Positions 36,167-44,370 of a DNA stretch of 64,000 nucleotides are shown in pieces. This stretch comes from G038396625 sp038396625 (GTDB lineage: Bacteria > Bacillota > Clostridia > Peptostreptococcales > Thermotaleaceae). The stretch spans positions 62,001 through 126,000 of the forward strand of contig CP121688.1 in NCBI GenBank assembly GCA_038396625.1. Direction: 5' to 3'. The notes under the pieces were generated by a model. The model saw only the letters and a program-made list of their open reading frames with translations. It was not told the DNA's origin and did no database searches. Position 1 is the first letter of the stretch; every line of letters begins with the position of its first letter. The position numbers and the translations under genes were made by a program.

Positions 36167-37528
36167 ATGCGAAACAGTGAACATAAACAATTAGAATTAC
36201 TTAGTCTACATCCTGCTCAAGTACTGGTGATGGGTTTTGCACTAGTAATTTTTATAGGAGCAATCATCCTAAATCTTCCAATAGCATCTAAAAATGGGGA
36301 GAGCATTGGGTTTATCAGTGCTCTATTTACAGCTACCTCAGCAGTATGCGTTACAGGCTTGGTAGTAGTGGATACTGCAACCCATTGGACTATATTTGGG
36401 CAAACAGTAATTCTTCTGTTGATTCAAATAGGTGGTTTGGGATTTATGACGATAACAACCTTGATTGCATTTATCTTAGGAAAAAGAATTTCTCTAAGAG
36501 AAAGACTGGTCATGCAAGAGGCGCTTAATCAATTTAATATTGCAGGAGTTGTCAGGTTAACTAGGTACGTGTTAATTACAACATTTACTATTGAGGGGAT
36601 TGCTGCATTAATTTTGTCTACAAGGTTTATACCTAAACTAGGAATCCTAAAAGGAATCGGTTTTGGAATATTTCATGCAATCTCTGCATTCTGTAATGCT
36701 GGATTTGATCTAATTGGAGAATTTAGAAGCTTAACCCCTTATGTAGAAGACCCATTAATTAACTTCGTAATTGGATTTCTTATCATTATCGGAGGACTAG
36801 GATTTGCCGTTGTTCTAGAAATTATACAGCGTAAAAGATTTAAGAAATTTTCTCTTCATACAAAGCTAGTTTTATCAATCACTGCTATCTTGCTAGTCTT
36901 AGGATTTCTTGTAATTTTATTACTAGAATATAATAATCCTAAAACAATGGGAGGATTATCCATTAAAGGAAAATTGCTCTCTGCAATGTTTCATTCTATT
37001 ACGCCTAGAACAGCAGGGTTTAATACACTTCCAACAGACAAATTGACTATGACATCAATTTTCTTTACGATAATACTTATGTTTATAGGTGGTTCACCTG
37101 CTGGTACTGCTGGTGGAGTAAAGACTACTACTGCAGGGGTATTGCTGTGGACGATTATTTCAGAAATTCGTGGCAAAGCAGATACTGAAGTTTTTAAGAA
37201 AAGAATACCCAGAGAGATTATTAGTCGGTCATTGGCGATAGTAGGCCTAGCAGGCACTTTAGTAGTATTGGTTACCATGCTCTTATCAACAACAGAAAAT
37301 GGACACAGCTTTCTAGAAATTTTCTTTGAGGTTGTTTCTGCCTTTGGTACAGTTGGACTATCTATGGGAATAACACCAGATTTAACAGAAATCGGGAGGA
37401 TACTTATAACGATTACGATGTTTGCTGGCAGAGTAGGACCTCTTACAGTAGCTTTAGCTTTAGCGAGTAAAAAACAAAAAAATATAGGTAAATATAAATA
37501 TCCAGAAGAAAAAGTAATTGTAGGATAG
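36167..37528 (+). CDS. ktrB: TrkH/KtrB-type potassium uptake membrane subunit
   Basis: A 453-residue membrane protein with four repeats of the membrane-pore-membrane fold. Selectivity-filter-like segments contain conserved Gly (TAVCVTGLVVVDT, SAFCNAGFDLIGE, TPRTAGFNTLP, SAFGTVGLSMG). It moves K+, probably with Na+ coupling in Ktr-type systems, gated by the cytoplasmic RCK partner encoded next. The start ATG 36167 follows AGGAGGCG. The c-di-AMP riboswitch upstream fits K+ control. The symbol is given by family; trkH would be equally acceptable. Confidence 0.92.
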   Translation: MRNSEHKQLELLSLHPAQVLVMGFALVIFIGAIILNLPIASKNGESIGFISALFTATSAVCVTGLVVVDTATHWTIFGQTVILLLIQIGGLGFMTITTLIAFILGKRISLRERLVMQEALNQFNIAGVVRLTRYVLITTFTIEGIAALILSTRFIPKLGILKGIGFGIFHAISAFCNAGFDLIGEFRSLTPYVEDPLINFVIGFLIIIGGLGFAVVLEIIQRKRFKKFSLHTKLVLSITAILLVLGFLVILLLEYNNPKTMGGLSIKGKLLSAMFHSITPRTAGFNTLPTDKLTMTSIFFTIILMFIGGSPAGTAGGVKTTTAGVLLWTIISEIRGKADTEVFKKRIPREIISRSLAIVGLAGTLVVLVTMLLSTTENGHSFLEIFFEVVSAFGTVGLSMGITPDLTEIGRILITITMFAGRVGPLTVALALASKKQKNIGKYKYPEEKVIVG

Positions 37529-37538
37529 GAGTGTGTAT

Positions 37539-38183
37539 ATGAAACAATATGTTGTTATAGGCTGTGGCAAATTCGGATCGAGTGTTGCAAGAACCCTCTA
37601 TGGTTTGGGACATGATGTATTAGCCATAGATAAAAATGAGGAGATCGTCCAATCAATTGCAAATTCTGTTACCCATGCAGTACAAGCGGATGCTACCGAT
37701 GAAAAATCTATAAAAGCCCTAGGGATAAGAAATTTTGATGTGGCAATTATCACAATTGGATTAGAAATTCAATCTTCAACATTAATTACTTTGTTGGTAA
37801 AAGAACTAGGTATTAGATATGTGGTTGCAAAAGCACAAAATGAACTACATGCAAAGGTACTTTATAAAATTGGTGCTGATCGCGTAGTTTTTCCAGAAAG
37901 AGAGATGGGAGTGAGGACAGCTCATAACTTAGTTTCTTCCAATATTCTTGAGTACATTGAGCTAGCCCCTGATTATAGTATTGTTGAAATCTGGGCACTT
38001 AATGAGTGGATAGGCAAGAGGCTAAAAGATTTGAATATAAGAAGTAAGTATGGTATTAATGTAATGGCGATAAAGCACGGAGAAGATATTAATATTACTC
38101 CTAATGCATTCGATATTATTGGAAAAGAAGATATATTAGTGATTGTAGGGCACAATGATGATCTTAAAAGAATTGGAAAATAG
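37539..38183 (+). CDS. ktrA: KtrA/TrkA-type RCK regulator of potassium uptake
   Basis: A 214-residue cytoplasmic gating subunit. The N-terminal RCK_N Rossmann fold has YVVIGCGKFGSSVARTL and acidic residues at the second strand end (AIDKNEE), which bind ATP/ADP or NAD(H). The RCK_C domain (about 140-214) is a known c-di-AMP site in Gram-positive KtrA. The start is ATG 37539, eight bases after AGGA; the in-frame GTG at 37533 is too close. It follows ktrB by 10 bp and is the last gene of the riboswitch operon. Confidence 0.92.
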   Translation: MKQYVVIGCGKFGSSVARTLYGLGHDVLAIDKNEEIVQSIANSVTHAVQADATDEKSIKALGIRNFDVAIITIGLEIQSSTLITLLVKELGIRYVVAKAQNELHAKVLYKIGADRVVFPEREMGVRTAHNLVSSNILEYIELAPDYSIVEIWALNEWIGKRLKDLNIRSKYGINVMAIKHGEDINITPNAFDIIGKEDILVIVGHNDDLKRIGK

Positions 38184-38504
38184 AAATTTATCTTTTGTTT
38201 TGGTCAAATATAAAAATTAAGAAAAATCAAAAAAATATGTTTAAAGTGTAAAAAAGATGGTATCAATATAATATCAAAAGAAAGAAATATTTTCTTAAGA
38301 AGGGGCTGATACCACCAAAGACATAAGAAAAGCATCAATCTTATAAAAGCAAGGAGGAAGGCTTCCGTTTAAAAACAAGTCGGATATCGAATAAACTATA
38401 AATAGAAAGGGTGAGACCACCAAAGTGACAAATGAGAATCCAATAGAATAGGCAGCTCTCTTAACAAATAGACTGTTAGAGGGCTGCCTATTCTATTGGC
38501 GTCG
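38184..38504. other. Gene-free gap with a 17-bp inverted repeat and repeated ACCACCAAAG
   Basis: The gap after ktrA holds a TATAAT (38267-38272) with only a weak -35, two copies of ACCACCAAAG about 100 bp apart (near 38311 and 38415), GGAGGAAGGCTTCCG near 38353, and a long hairpin. Arms 38440-38456 and 38483-38499 are perfect 17-base inverted copies, extended inward by CTCT-TAAC / GTTA-GAGG pairing. Neither strand has a T-tract. A small RNA from 38280 to about 38500 is possible but unproven. Confidence 0.45.
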
Positions 38505-39368
38505 TTATCGAAGCCCCATGAAATTTGCAATATTGGCATTCTTATTTTTAATTCCTCTGATTTTGGAGATTTTACACGTCATTAAGGTGGTTACACCAGG
38601 ACCATGACCCATTTTTACACAGTCACTATGAATAATAACACCAATGGAGACCGATCCTTCTAAAAATCCTCTGCCATAGCTGTTGTCACAATCTCGAAGT
38701 AACACAATATCTCCAAATCGTAGATCATTGATACCAAATTTGATATTGGCTTTTTTATCTGCAGTCATGATGTCATAGTCACCTCTTCCTGCGGTGGCAG
38801 AGCCAATTCCTGAACCCATTAAAAAAGGGGGAATCTCTGTTACCACAGGAACCTCTAGTATGCCGTCACGGCCTATACGGATATTCATTTTATGCAATAG
38901 ATTGGGATCTACATTCATTACTTTTATATCAGGCAGATCTAATAGTTGAAGTCCTTGACCGTAAGCTTTAATCAGTATTTGGTCTCCAATCGCCATTTGT
39001 TCTAAAGCTTCTGGTTTAAAATAAACCAGGACATGCTCAATGCCCCCATGTGTACCAGTGACAAATCCTTTGGCACCTTTGGCATCACCACTCACAACTC
39101 TTGCTTCATTCCCTACACAGGCTAATAAATTAAGACCACCATTTTCTTTTTCATTGTTTACTTTAATACTTACACCTGGCTCAACATGATCTCCTGCCCA
39201 ACCTAGTGCAGGGTCGCCTACTTTTACATTATATGTAATGCCTCCAGTCGCTGGGAGAATATAAGGGATACCTTCATGCTGGATTCTATAAGGATATAGA
39301 GATGAAGGATGGGCAACTTGCCCTTGAACAGATTGCATGACGATGCGGTGCTTATTGGTTCTTATCAT
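38505..39368 (-). CDS. DUF4438 domain protein
   Basis: A 287-residue protein of the DUF4438 family, whose function is not known. Family-like glycine-rich stretches are GDPALGWAGDHVEPGVS, GTHGGIEHVLVYF, PPFLMGSGIGSATAGRGDYD and FGDIVLLRDCDNSYGRGF. It has no signal peptide or membrane segment. The start is ATG at 39368, eight bases after AGGAG; a Met eight codons upstream (39392) lies before that site. It is transcribed leftward toward the hairpin at 38440 and is not clearly in an operon. Confidence 0.85.
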   Translation of the reverse strand: MIRTNKHRIVMQSVQGQVAHPSSLYPYRIQHEGIPYILPATGGITYNVKVGDPALGWAGDHVEPGVSIKVNNEKENGGLNLLACVGNEARVVSGDAKGAKGFVTGTHGGIEHVLVYFKPEALEQMAIGDQILIKAYGQGLQLLDLPDIKVMNVDPNLLHKMNIRIGRDGILEVPVVTEIPPFLMGSGIGSATAGRGDYDIMTADKKANIKFGINDLRFGDIVLLRDCDNSYGRGFLEGSVSIGVIIHSDCVKMGHGPGVTTLMTCKISKIRGIKNKNANIANFMGLR

Positions 39369-39471
39369 TAAAACAACTCCTTTTCCAATCATAAAATAAA
39401 TCTTTTAAAATATTATCTATCTTTATAAGGATATTCTTTATAATTGTTTTTATATTCTTTATACTAAAATT

Positions 39472-39500
39472 GCCTAAACTTATTTTGTATAAGCTTAGGC
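39472..39500 (-). terminator. Hairpin downstream of the coiled-coil gene
   Basis: On the minus strand GCCTAAGCTTA / TAAGTTTAGGC forms an 11-bp stem with one G-U pair and a 7-base loop, followed by AATTTTAG. It is a weak terminator candidate 30 bp past the 103-residue gene. Confidence 0.5.
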
Positions 39501-39530
39501 ATAGCATAGAGGAAAGGAAAAAATAAGGTG

Positions 39531-39842
39531 TTATATTTCATCTTGTTGTTCGGATTCTTGCACGCTTGGCGAGGACTGCTCCTCTCCTTGGAGAGAATCT
39601 TGTGCTATAGGCGGTGTTTTTTGAGTTTTGGCCATATACTTCATTTTTTTCTCTTGGTATCTAAGCTTTTTTTCTTTTCTTCGTTGTTCTTTTTCTTCTT
39701 TGATTTGCTTCTTTTTTTCTTCTAATTTCTTTTTCCTAATTTCTTTTTCTTGTCGTATCTCTTCCATTCTTTTTTCTCGTTCCTTTTTCATCATCTCTAT
39801 TTTTTTGATTTTTTCTTCCTGTCTTAAGCTTCTATCTTTCAT
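39531..39842 (-). CDS. Lys/Glu-rich coiled-coil protein, 103 residues
   Basis: A very charged protein: residues 3-75 are an almost unbroken Lys/Glu/Arg helix (KKIEMMKKEREKRMEEIRQE and onward) predicted as a single coiled coil, followed by a short acidic Gln/Ser tail. The start ATG 39842 lies eight bases after AAAGGAG on the minus strand, which supports a real gene despite the low complexity. The function is unknown. Two plus-strand open frames over the same bases are shadows rich in Phe and Ser. Divergent from the epimerase gene; the 236-bp gap holds both promoters but none that I can fix. Confidence 0.6.
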   Translation of the reverse strand: MKDRSLRQEEKIKKIEMMKKEREKRMEEIRQEKEIRKKKLEEKKKQIKEEKEQRRKEKKLRYQEKKMKYMAKTQKTPPIAQDSLQGEEQSSPSVQESEQQDEI

Positions 39843-40078
39843 ATTTCCTTCTCCTTTCATGAATTTAAAAAACTCTAATGATACTTTATGAAAAGTCTAC
39901 ATATTATGTTCAATACATCTTATTACAAATCCAATGAAAAGGTTCTATGTTTAGCACAAAAGTTTTATAGGGAAAGGCTTTAAATGTTTTTTCATAAATC
40001 CACAGCAAAAAGCAGCATGCACGTTACATCTTTTATGGCATATATTGATATTGAAGCAATAAAAAAGGAGATGAATTT

Positions 40079-41050
40079 ATGGACAAAACAGCACTTGTAA
40101 CGGGATGTGCAGGTTTCATTGGTGCACATTTGTGTGAACAGCTAATTGACAGAGGATGGAAGGTATTAGGGATAGATTGTTTTACAGATTATTATGATAA
40201 AAGGATTAAAGAAAAAAATCTAATGTCTTTAAGAGGATGTTCAAATTTTGTCTTTGAAGAAAAAAATTTGATGGAAGCCCCTCTTACTGTTTACTTAAAG
40301 GATATAGATTTTGTTTTCCATCAAGCAGGTCAGCCTGGGGTGAGAGGAAGTTGGGGACAGGAATTTGATGCATATGTAAATAACAATATCTTAGCAACCC
40401 AGCATCTTTTGGAAAGTGCGAAAAATTGCCCTATCAAAAAATTTATCTACGCATCCTCTTCTTCTGTGTATGGGAATACCAACATTCTTCCAATGAAAGA
40501 ATCCCAATTGCCAAAGCCTTTTTCACCCTATGGTGTATCGAAGTTAGCGGCAGAACATTTATGTAGACTTTATCATGATAACCATGAGGTACCTGTCATT
40601 GCTCTGCGCTACTTTACGGTATATGGACCAAGACAAAGACCGGAAATGGCCATAAGTACTTTCATTAAGGCGATGTTAGAAGATCGACCGATTGATATTT
40701 ATGGTGATGGCAAACAAAAACGTGACTTTACCTATATTGATGATATCATACAAGCCAATATACTAGCTGCTGAGTCTTCTGTTAAAGGAGAAGTATTGAA
40801 CATAGGTAGCGGTGCACCCATAGCCCTATTTCAGGTGATAGAAGTTTTAGAGAAAATCATTGGAAAAAAAGCATGTATTCATTATAAATATAAGGAAAAA
40901 GGGGACGTACAGGATACCTATGCAGATATTGGTAGAGCCAAAGAAATACTGGGTTTTTATCCATCTGTCCAAATTCAAGAAGGTTTGTTTCATCAAGTGA
41001 AGTATATGAAAAATATTTTATTAAATCCAGAAACATGCTTACAAAAATAA
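40079..41050 (+). CDS. NAD-dependent sugar-nucleotide epimerase/dehydratase
   Basis: A 323-residue short-chain dehydrogenase of the extended type acting on UDP-sugars. The NAD site is TGCAGFIGAH near the N-terminus. The catalytic residues lie in ASSSSVYG and YGVSKLAAE (YxxxK). RYFTVYGPRQRPEMA and RDFTYIDDI are typical of UDP-glucose/UDP-glucuronate 4-epimerases. It probably supplies a surface polysaccharide sugar, but no glycosyltransferase is adjacent, so the substrate is open. The start ATG 40079 follows AAAGGAGATG. It is a single gene before the PucR regulator. Confidence 0.88.
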   Translation: MDKTALVTGCAGFIGAHLCEQLIDRGWKVLGIDCFTDYYDKRIKEKNLMSLRGCSNFVFEEKNLMEAPLTVYLKDIDFVFHQAGQPGVRGSWGQEFDAYVNNNILATQHLLESAKNCPIKKFIYASSSSVYGNTNILPMKESQLPKPFSPYGVSKLAAEHLCRLYHDNHEVPVIALRYFTVYGPRQRPEMAISTFIKAMLEDRPIDIYGDGKQKRDFTYIDDIIQANILAAESSVKGEVLNIGSGAPIALFQVIEVLEKIIGKKACIHYKYKEKGDVQDTYADIGRAKEILGFYPSVQIQEGLFHQVKYMKNILLNPETCLQK

Positions 41051-41153
41051 TAAATTGAACATTTAAACTTATTTAAAAAGTCTATTATGAAGAGGAAATG
41101 AGATAAATGAATAGAATAAGAAAAGATACAAAAGAATACAAAGGAGGAGGCTT

Positions 41154-42779
41154 ATGGGGGTAACGGTAAAACAAATCTTGGAGGATAAATTTTTTAAGAA
41201 ATGCGAAGTTTTAGCTGGACAACGAGGGTTATGTCGAAAAGTTCAAGCGGTAGCATTGTTTGACGCCCCAGATGGATATAAATGGCTTAAAGGAAAAGAA
41301 TTCATTGTGACAACAGGATATTTATTTCAAGAAAATGAGGGATTATTTGAAGATGTGATTCGTCATATCTATCAACATAATGGAGGTGCTTTGGGGATTA
41401 AAATTGATCGTTTTTTAAAAAAGATCCCCAATAGAATCATAGATTTATGTAATGAATTAAAAATTCCATTAATTAGCTTGCCTAATGATGCTCCTTGGAT
41501 TCATATTATTAATGCTGTTAATGCAGTAGCAATCAATAAATATATTTTACAGATTCACAATGGTATGAAAAATATAGTGGATCTCCAGTATACAGAGAAA
41601 AAGATCCAAAAAATCGTGCGAGACCTATCTAAAGAAATAGAAAAGCCAGTGGTGATTTATGATTTATTAAACAATAAAGTCTATCCTATGCCTGATCAAT
41701 CTTGTGAGGAATTTGTAAAGTTTTCTTGTACTGAGCTGTGGGAACCATCTATTAGTTATCAGAAGGAAGTAATCTGTGACAAATTAAAGATTTATCGGAT
41801 TACAAACCTTGATGAGGAAGGACATAAAAGCTGGATTATGATTCCTATATATATAAAAGATATGATGGTAGCTTATTTTGTAGTATGGGAGCCAGAGGAA
41901 AAAATAGATTATTATGATCTTTTCGCCATTCGATTGAGTTTAACCTTGCTTATATATCTTTATGAACAGATTTATCTAATGCATTCTATTGAAGGAAAGT
42001 TTCAAGATGATTTTATTCAAGAATTGATTCAAGAGGATAAGAAAGACAAGGAAATGATTTATCGAAAAGCGCATAAATTAGGGATTAATATAGAACAAAG
42101 ATATGTTTGCATATGCATATACCAAGACAATAAGCGTTTATGTTTATATCAATTAAGAGAAAAAATTTTTCATCGAATCTATCAAATGTTTCCAAAGGAC
42201 AAGACATTGTTTGGGCTTTTAGATGAAAATACAGTAATGATTTTATACGGAATGGAAGAAAGTTTCTCTACAAAGCAAATGCAAGAATTAAAAAATAAAT
42301 GTAGTGGCTTTATAGAAGCTTTAGAAAATGATATCGTAGATAGCAATTTTAGAGGGGGAATAGGTCATACAGTAGCCCATATGATTGCAATCAAAGAAAG
42401 CTATATAGAAAGTGTGAAGGCAATAGAAATCGGTAAATATTTTTATCCAGATGAAAAAATTGTTTTATATAAAGATTTGGGGCCTTTTGGACTGTTTCGC
42501 GTTGAGGCTTTTCAGCAAGAGGATGTTCATGGTATGATAGAAGATATTTTACCCGTATTACAGCAAGAAGATAAAACCATACTCATTGAAACTTTAAGGA
42601 TCTACTTAGAAAGTGAATCCAATTATAATGTAGCTGCAAAAAAGTTATTTATACATAGTAATACCGTACGTTATCGAATTGATAAGATACAACAATTGTG
42701 TAATATAGATTTAAGGAACCCAATGGAAAGATTAAAATTACAAATTATGCTGCGGTTTATCAATGTTTTAGACACCTAA
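41154..42779 (+). CDS. PucR family transcription regulator
   Basis: A 541-residue regulator with an N-terminal PucR sensory domain (about 1-125, VTVKQILEDKFFKKCEVLAG, GYKWLKGKEFIVTTGYLF). A middle GGDEF-like/CdaR region follows. The C-terminal PucR helix-turn-helix (about 485-540) is YNVAAKKLFIHSNTVRYRID. The family responds to purine-type or amino-acid-derived ligands. The start ATG or an adjacent codon at 41154 follows AAGGAGGAGG. It lies 182 bp before a transporter/M20 hydrolase operon in the same direction, its likely target. Confidence 0.88.
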   Translation: MGVTVKQILEDKFFKKCEVLAGQRGLCRKVQAVALFDAPDGYKWLKGKEFIVTTGYLFQENEGLFEDVIRHIYQHNGGALGIKIDRFLKKIPNRIIDLCNELKIPLISLPNDAPWIHIINAVNAVAINKYILQIHNGMKNIVDLQYTEKKIQKIVRDLSKEIEKPVVIYDLLNNKVYPMPDQSCEEFVKFSCTELWEPSISYQKEVICDKLKIYRITNLDEEGHKSWIMIPIYIKDMMVAYFVVWEPEEKIDYYDLFAIRLSLTLLIYLYEQIYLMHSIEGKFQDDFIQELIQEDKKDKEMIYRKAHKLGINIEQRYVCICIYQDNKRLCLYQLREKIFHRIYQMFPKDKTLFGLLDENTVMILYGMEESFSTKQMQELKNKCSGFIEALENDIVDSNFRGGIGHTVAHMIAIKESYIESVKAIEIGKYFYPDEKIVLYKDLGPFGLFRVEAFQQEDVHGMIEDILPVLQQEDKTILIETLRIYLESESNYNVAAKKLFIHSNTVRYRIDKIQQLCNIDLRNPMERLKLQIMLRFINVLDT

Positions 42780-42795
42780 TTTGGTAGGTGTCTAA
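42768..42795 (+). terminator. Hairpin overlapping the pucR-type stop codon
   Basis: TTAGACACCT (42768-42777) pairs perfectly with AGGTGTCTAA (42786-42795) around an 8-base loop that holds the stop. No good T-tract follows, so termination would be weak. The rest of the 182-bp gap to the next gene is AT-rich leader. Confidence 0.5.
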
Positions 42796-42961
42796 AATAT
42801 TGTAGATTCTCACAAAAAAACACTAAAATTTGTGGAAATGATACAAAGATGCAAAAATATAGTTAATATTCTAACAAAAATACAGAAGAATAAATGCAAG
42901 TTTGTAGAATCCTCTTTGTAAGCAATGATTTTAAAATTATTTTACAAGGAGGAATAACGGC

Positions 42962-43657
42962 ATGAGTGACTATTTAAAAATTGCCAATGACCCAATGCTT
43001 TGGTTCATGGCACTGCCTGCGGTAGCGATGGTAGGTATTCAAGCAATTATTTTTTCAAAGAAAGCTTTTGAAGCGGCAAAGGTAGTGAAGTTGACAAAGG
43101 AAGAATGCTATCATGCTTTTAGAGCAGGTGCAATCTCAGCTATAGGACCTGCTATTGCAGTATTCATCGTTATGCTAGGCATGATGGCGGTAGTAGGAGG
43201 ACCTGTTACTTGGCTAAGATTGTCCTTTATAGGAGCTGCACCTACAGAGCTTACAGCGTCTACGATGGGTGCGAAAGCCATGGGCGTAGAGTTTGGTTCT
43301 CCTGAATACGATGTTACTGCTTTTGCAGCATCCGTTTGGACCATGTGTTTAAATGGAATTGGATGGCTAGTATTTTGTGGATTGTTTACCCATAAATTAG
43401 ATTCTGTCAGAAACAAAATGGCAGGAGGAGATACGAATTTAATGGGGGAAATTGGAGGAGCAGCTGTTTTAGGAACAATGGCATATTTAACAACAGGAAA
43501 TTTATTAGCTGGCAGTGGAAAACTTATTTCAGCAGTGGTTGCAGGGCTAGCAATGATCGTATTTGTTAAGCTATCAGAAAAAGTACCTGCTTTAAAGGAA
43601 TACAATCTTGGATTGGCGATGGTAGTTGGCATGTTTGCTGCTGTGTTATTCATATAA
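42962..43657 (+). CDS. DUF5058 family membrane protein
   Basis: A 231-residue membrane protein with about six hydrophobic segments (FMALPAVAMVGIQAIIF; GPAIAVFIVMLGMMAVVGG; LGTMAYLTTGNLLAGSG; LGLAMVVGMFAAVLF). I recognise it as DUF5058. Its function is unproven. It is 18 bp upstream of a second small membrane protein and two M20 hydrolases, so the two membrane proteins look like halves of a transporter for an acylated amino acid or peptide. The start ATG 42962 follows AAGGAGGAATAACGG. Confidence 0.8.
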   Translation: MSDYLKIANDPMLWFMALPAVAMVGIQAIIFSKKAFEAAKVVKLTKEECYHAFRAGAISAIGPAIAVFIVMLGMMAVVGGPVTWLRLSFIGAAPTELTASTMGAKAMGVEFGSPEYDVTAFAASVWTMCLNGIGWLVFCGLFTHKLDSVRNKMAGGDTNLMGEIGGAAVLGTMAYLTTGNLLAGSGKLISAVVAGLAMIVFVKLSEKVPALKEYNLGLAMVVGMFAAVLFI

Positions 43658-43675
43658 AATAAAGGAGGGTGCAAA

Positions 43676-44356
43676 ATGGAAGAAATTAATAAGAAAGATA
43701 CCTATGAAAATGTTTTTACGAAACCAGTTATTCGCGCTGGAAGGTTTACTTTGCTATTGGCGATCCCTTTAAGTTTCTTACCAGCGATGTATTTATGGAT
43801 AAAATATGGTGCTATTCCTCCTATAGGCGTGATTTTGACAGGTTGGTTTTTGATTGCATCTATATATGGCGCTTTTTATATTGTTGAACCTATTTCATAC
43901 TTTCCGATCCTTGGGGTTGCAGGAACCTATATGTCTTTTTTATCAGGAAATATTGCGAATATGCGCGTACCCTGTGCTGCTGTAGCCCAAGATGCGTTGG
44001 GGGTAGAGCCCGGAACGGAAAAGGCGGAGTTAGTAGCAACCTTGGGAATTGCAGGGTCTATCATAACCAATTTAATTGTTGTTACGATTGCAGCGATTGC
44101 AGGGAATACTTTATTTGGATATTTTCCTCCTGCGGTTGTTCAGGCTTTTGACTTTGTACTGCCTGCAATCTTCGGAGCATTATTTAGTATGTTTGCAGTA
44201 AAATATCCAGTATATGGCGTATTTGCTATTGCGGTAGGACTTTTCCTGCTAGGAGTTGTAAAAGTATTGCCTGTTTGGCTTGTGATTCCGATATGTATCT
44301 TTAGTACAATTATCTTTGCAACAAATACTTATAAGAGAAAGAAAAGAAAAGCATAA
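43676..44356 (+). CDS. Membrane protein partner of DUF5058
   Basis: A 226-residue protein with about six membrane segments and a basic tail (TYKRKKRKA). A conserved-looking loop, LSGNIANMRVPCAAVAQ, links segments 3 and 4. It begins 18 bp after the DUF5058 gene and ends 14 bp before an M20 peptidase. Some databases may carry a mechanosensitive-channel label for relatives, but I see no such motif. A two-subunit carrier is the better guess from context. The start ATG 43676 follows AAAGGAGGG. Confidence 0.7.
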   Translation: MEEINKKDTYENVFTKPVIRAGRFTLLLAIPLSFLPAMYLWIKYGAIPPIGVILTGWFLIASIYGAFYIVEPISYFPILGVAGTYMSFLSGNIANMRVPCAAVAQDALGVEPGTEKAELVATLGIAGSIITNLIVVTIAAIAGNTLFGYFPPAVVQAFDFVLPAIFGALFSMFAVKYPVYGVFAIAVGLFLLGVVKVLPVWLVIPICIFSTIIFATNTYKRKKRKA

Positions 44357-44370
44357 AGGAGAGGGAACTT

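Noticed and set aside
39528..39891. Plus-strand Phe/Ser-rich reading frames opposite the coiled-coil gene
   Set aside because: They are the complement of a Lys/Glu-rich gene, have no ribosome site and overlap each other; the minus-strand frame has a good Shine-Dalgarno.
43676..44356. Mechanosensitive channel function for the DUF5058 partner
   Set aside because: No MscS-like pore helix or beta-domain is visible; its length and position argue for a transporter subunit instead.
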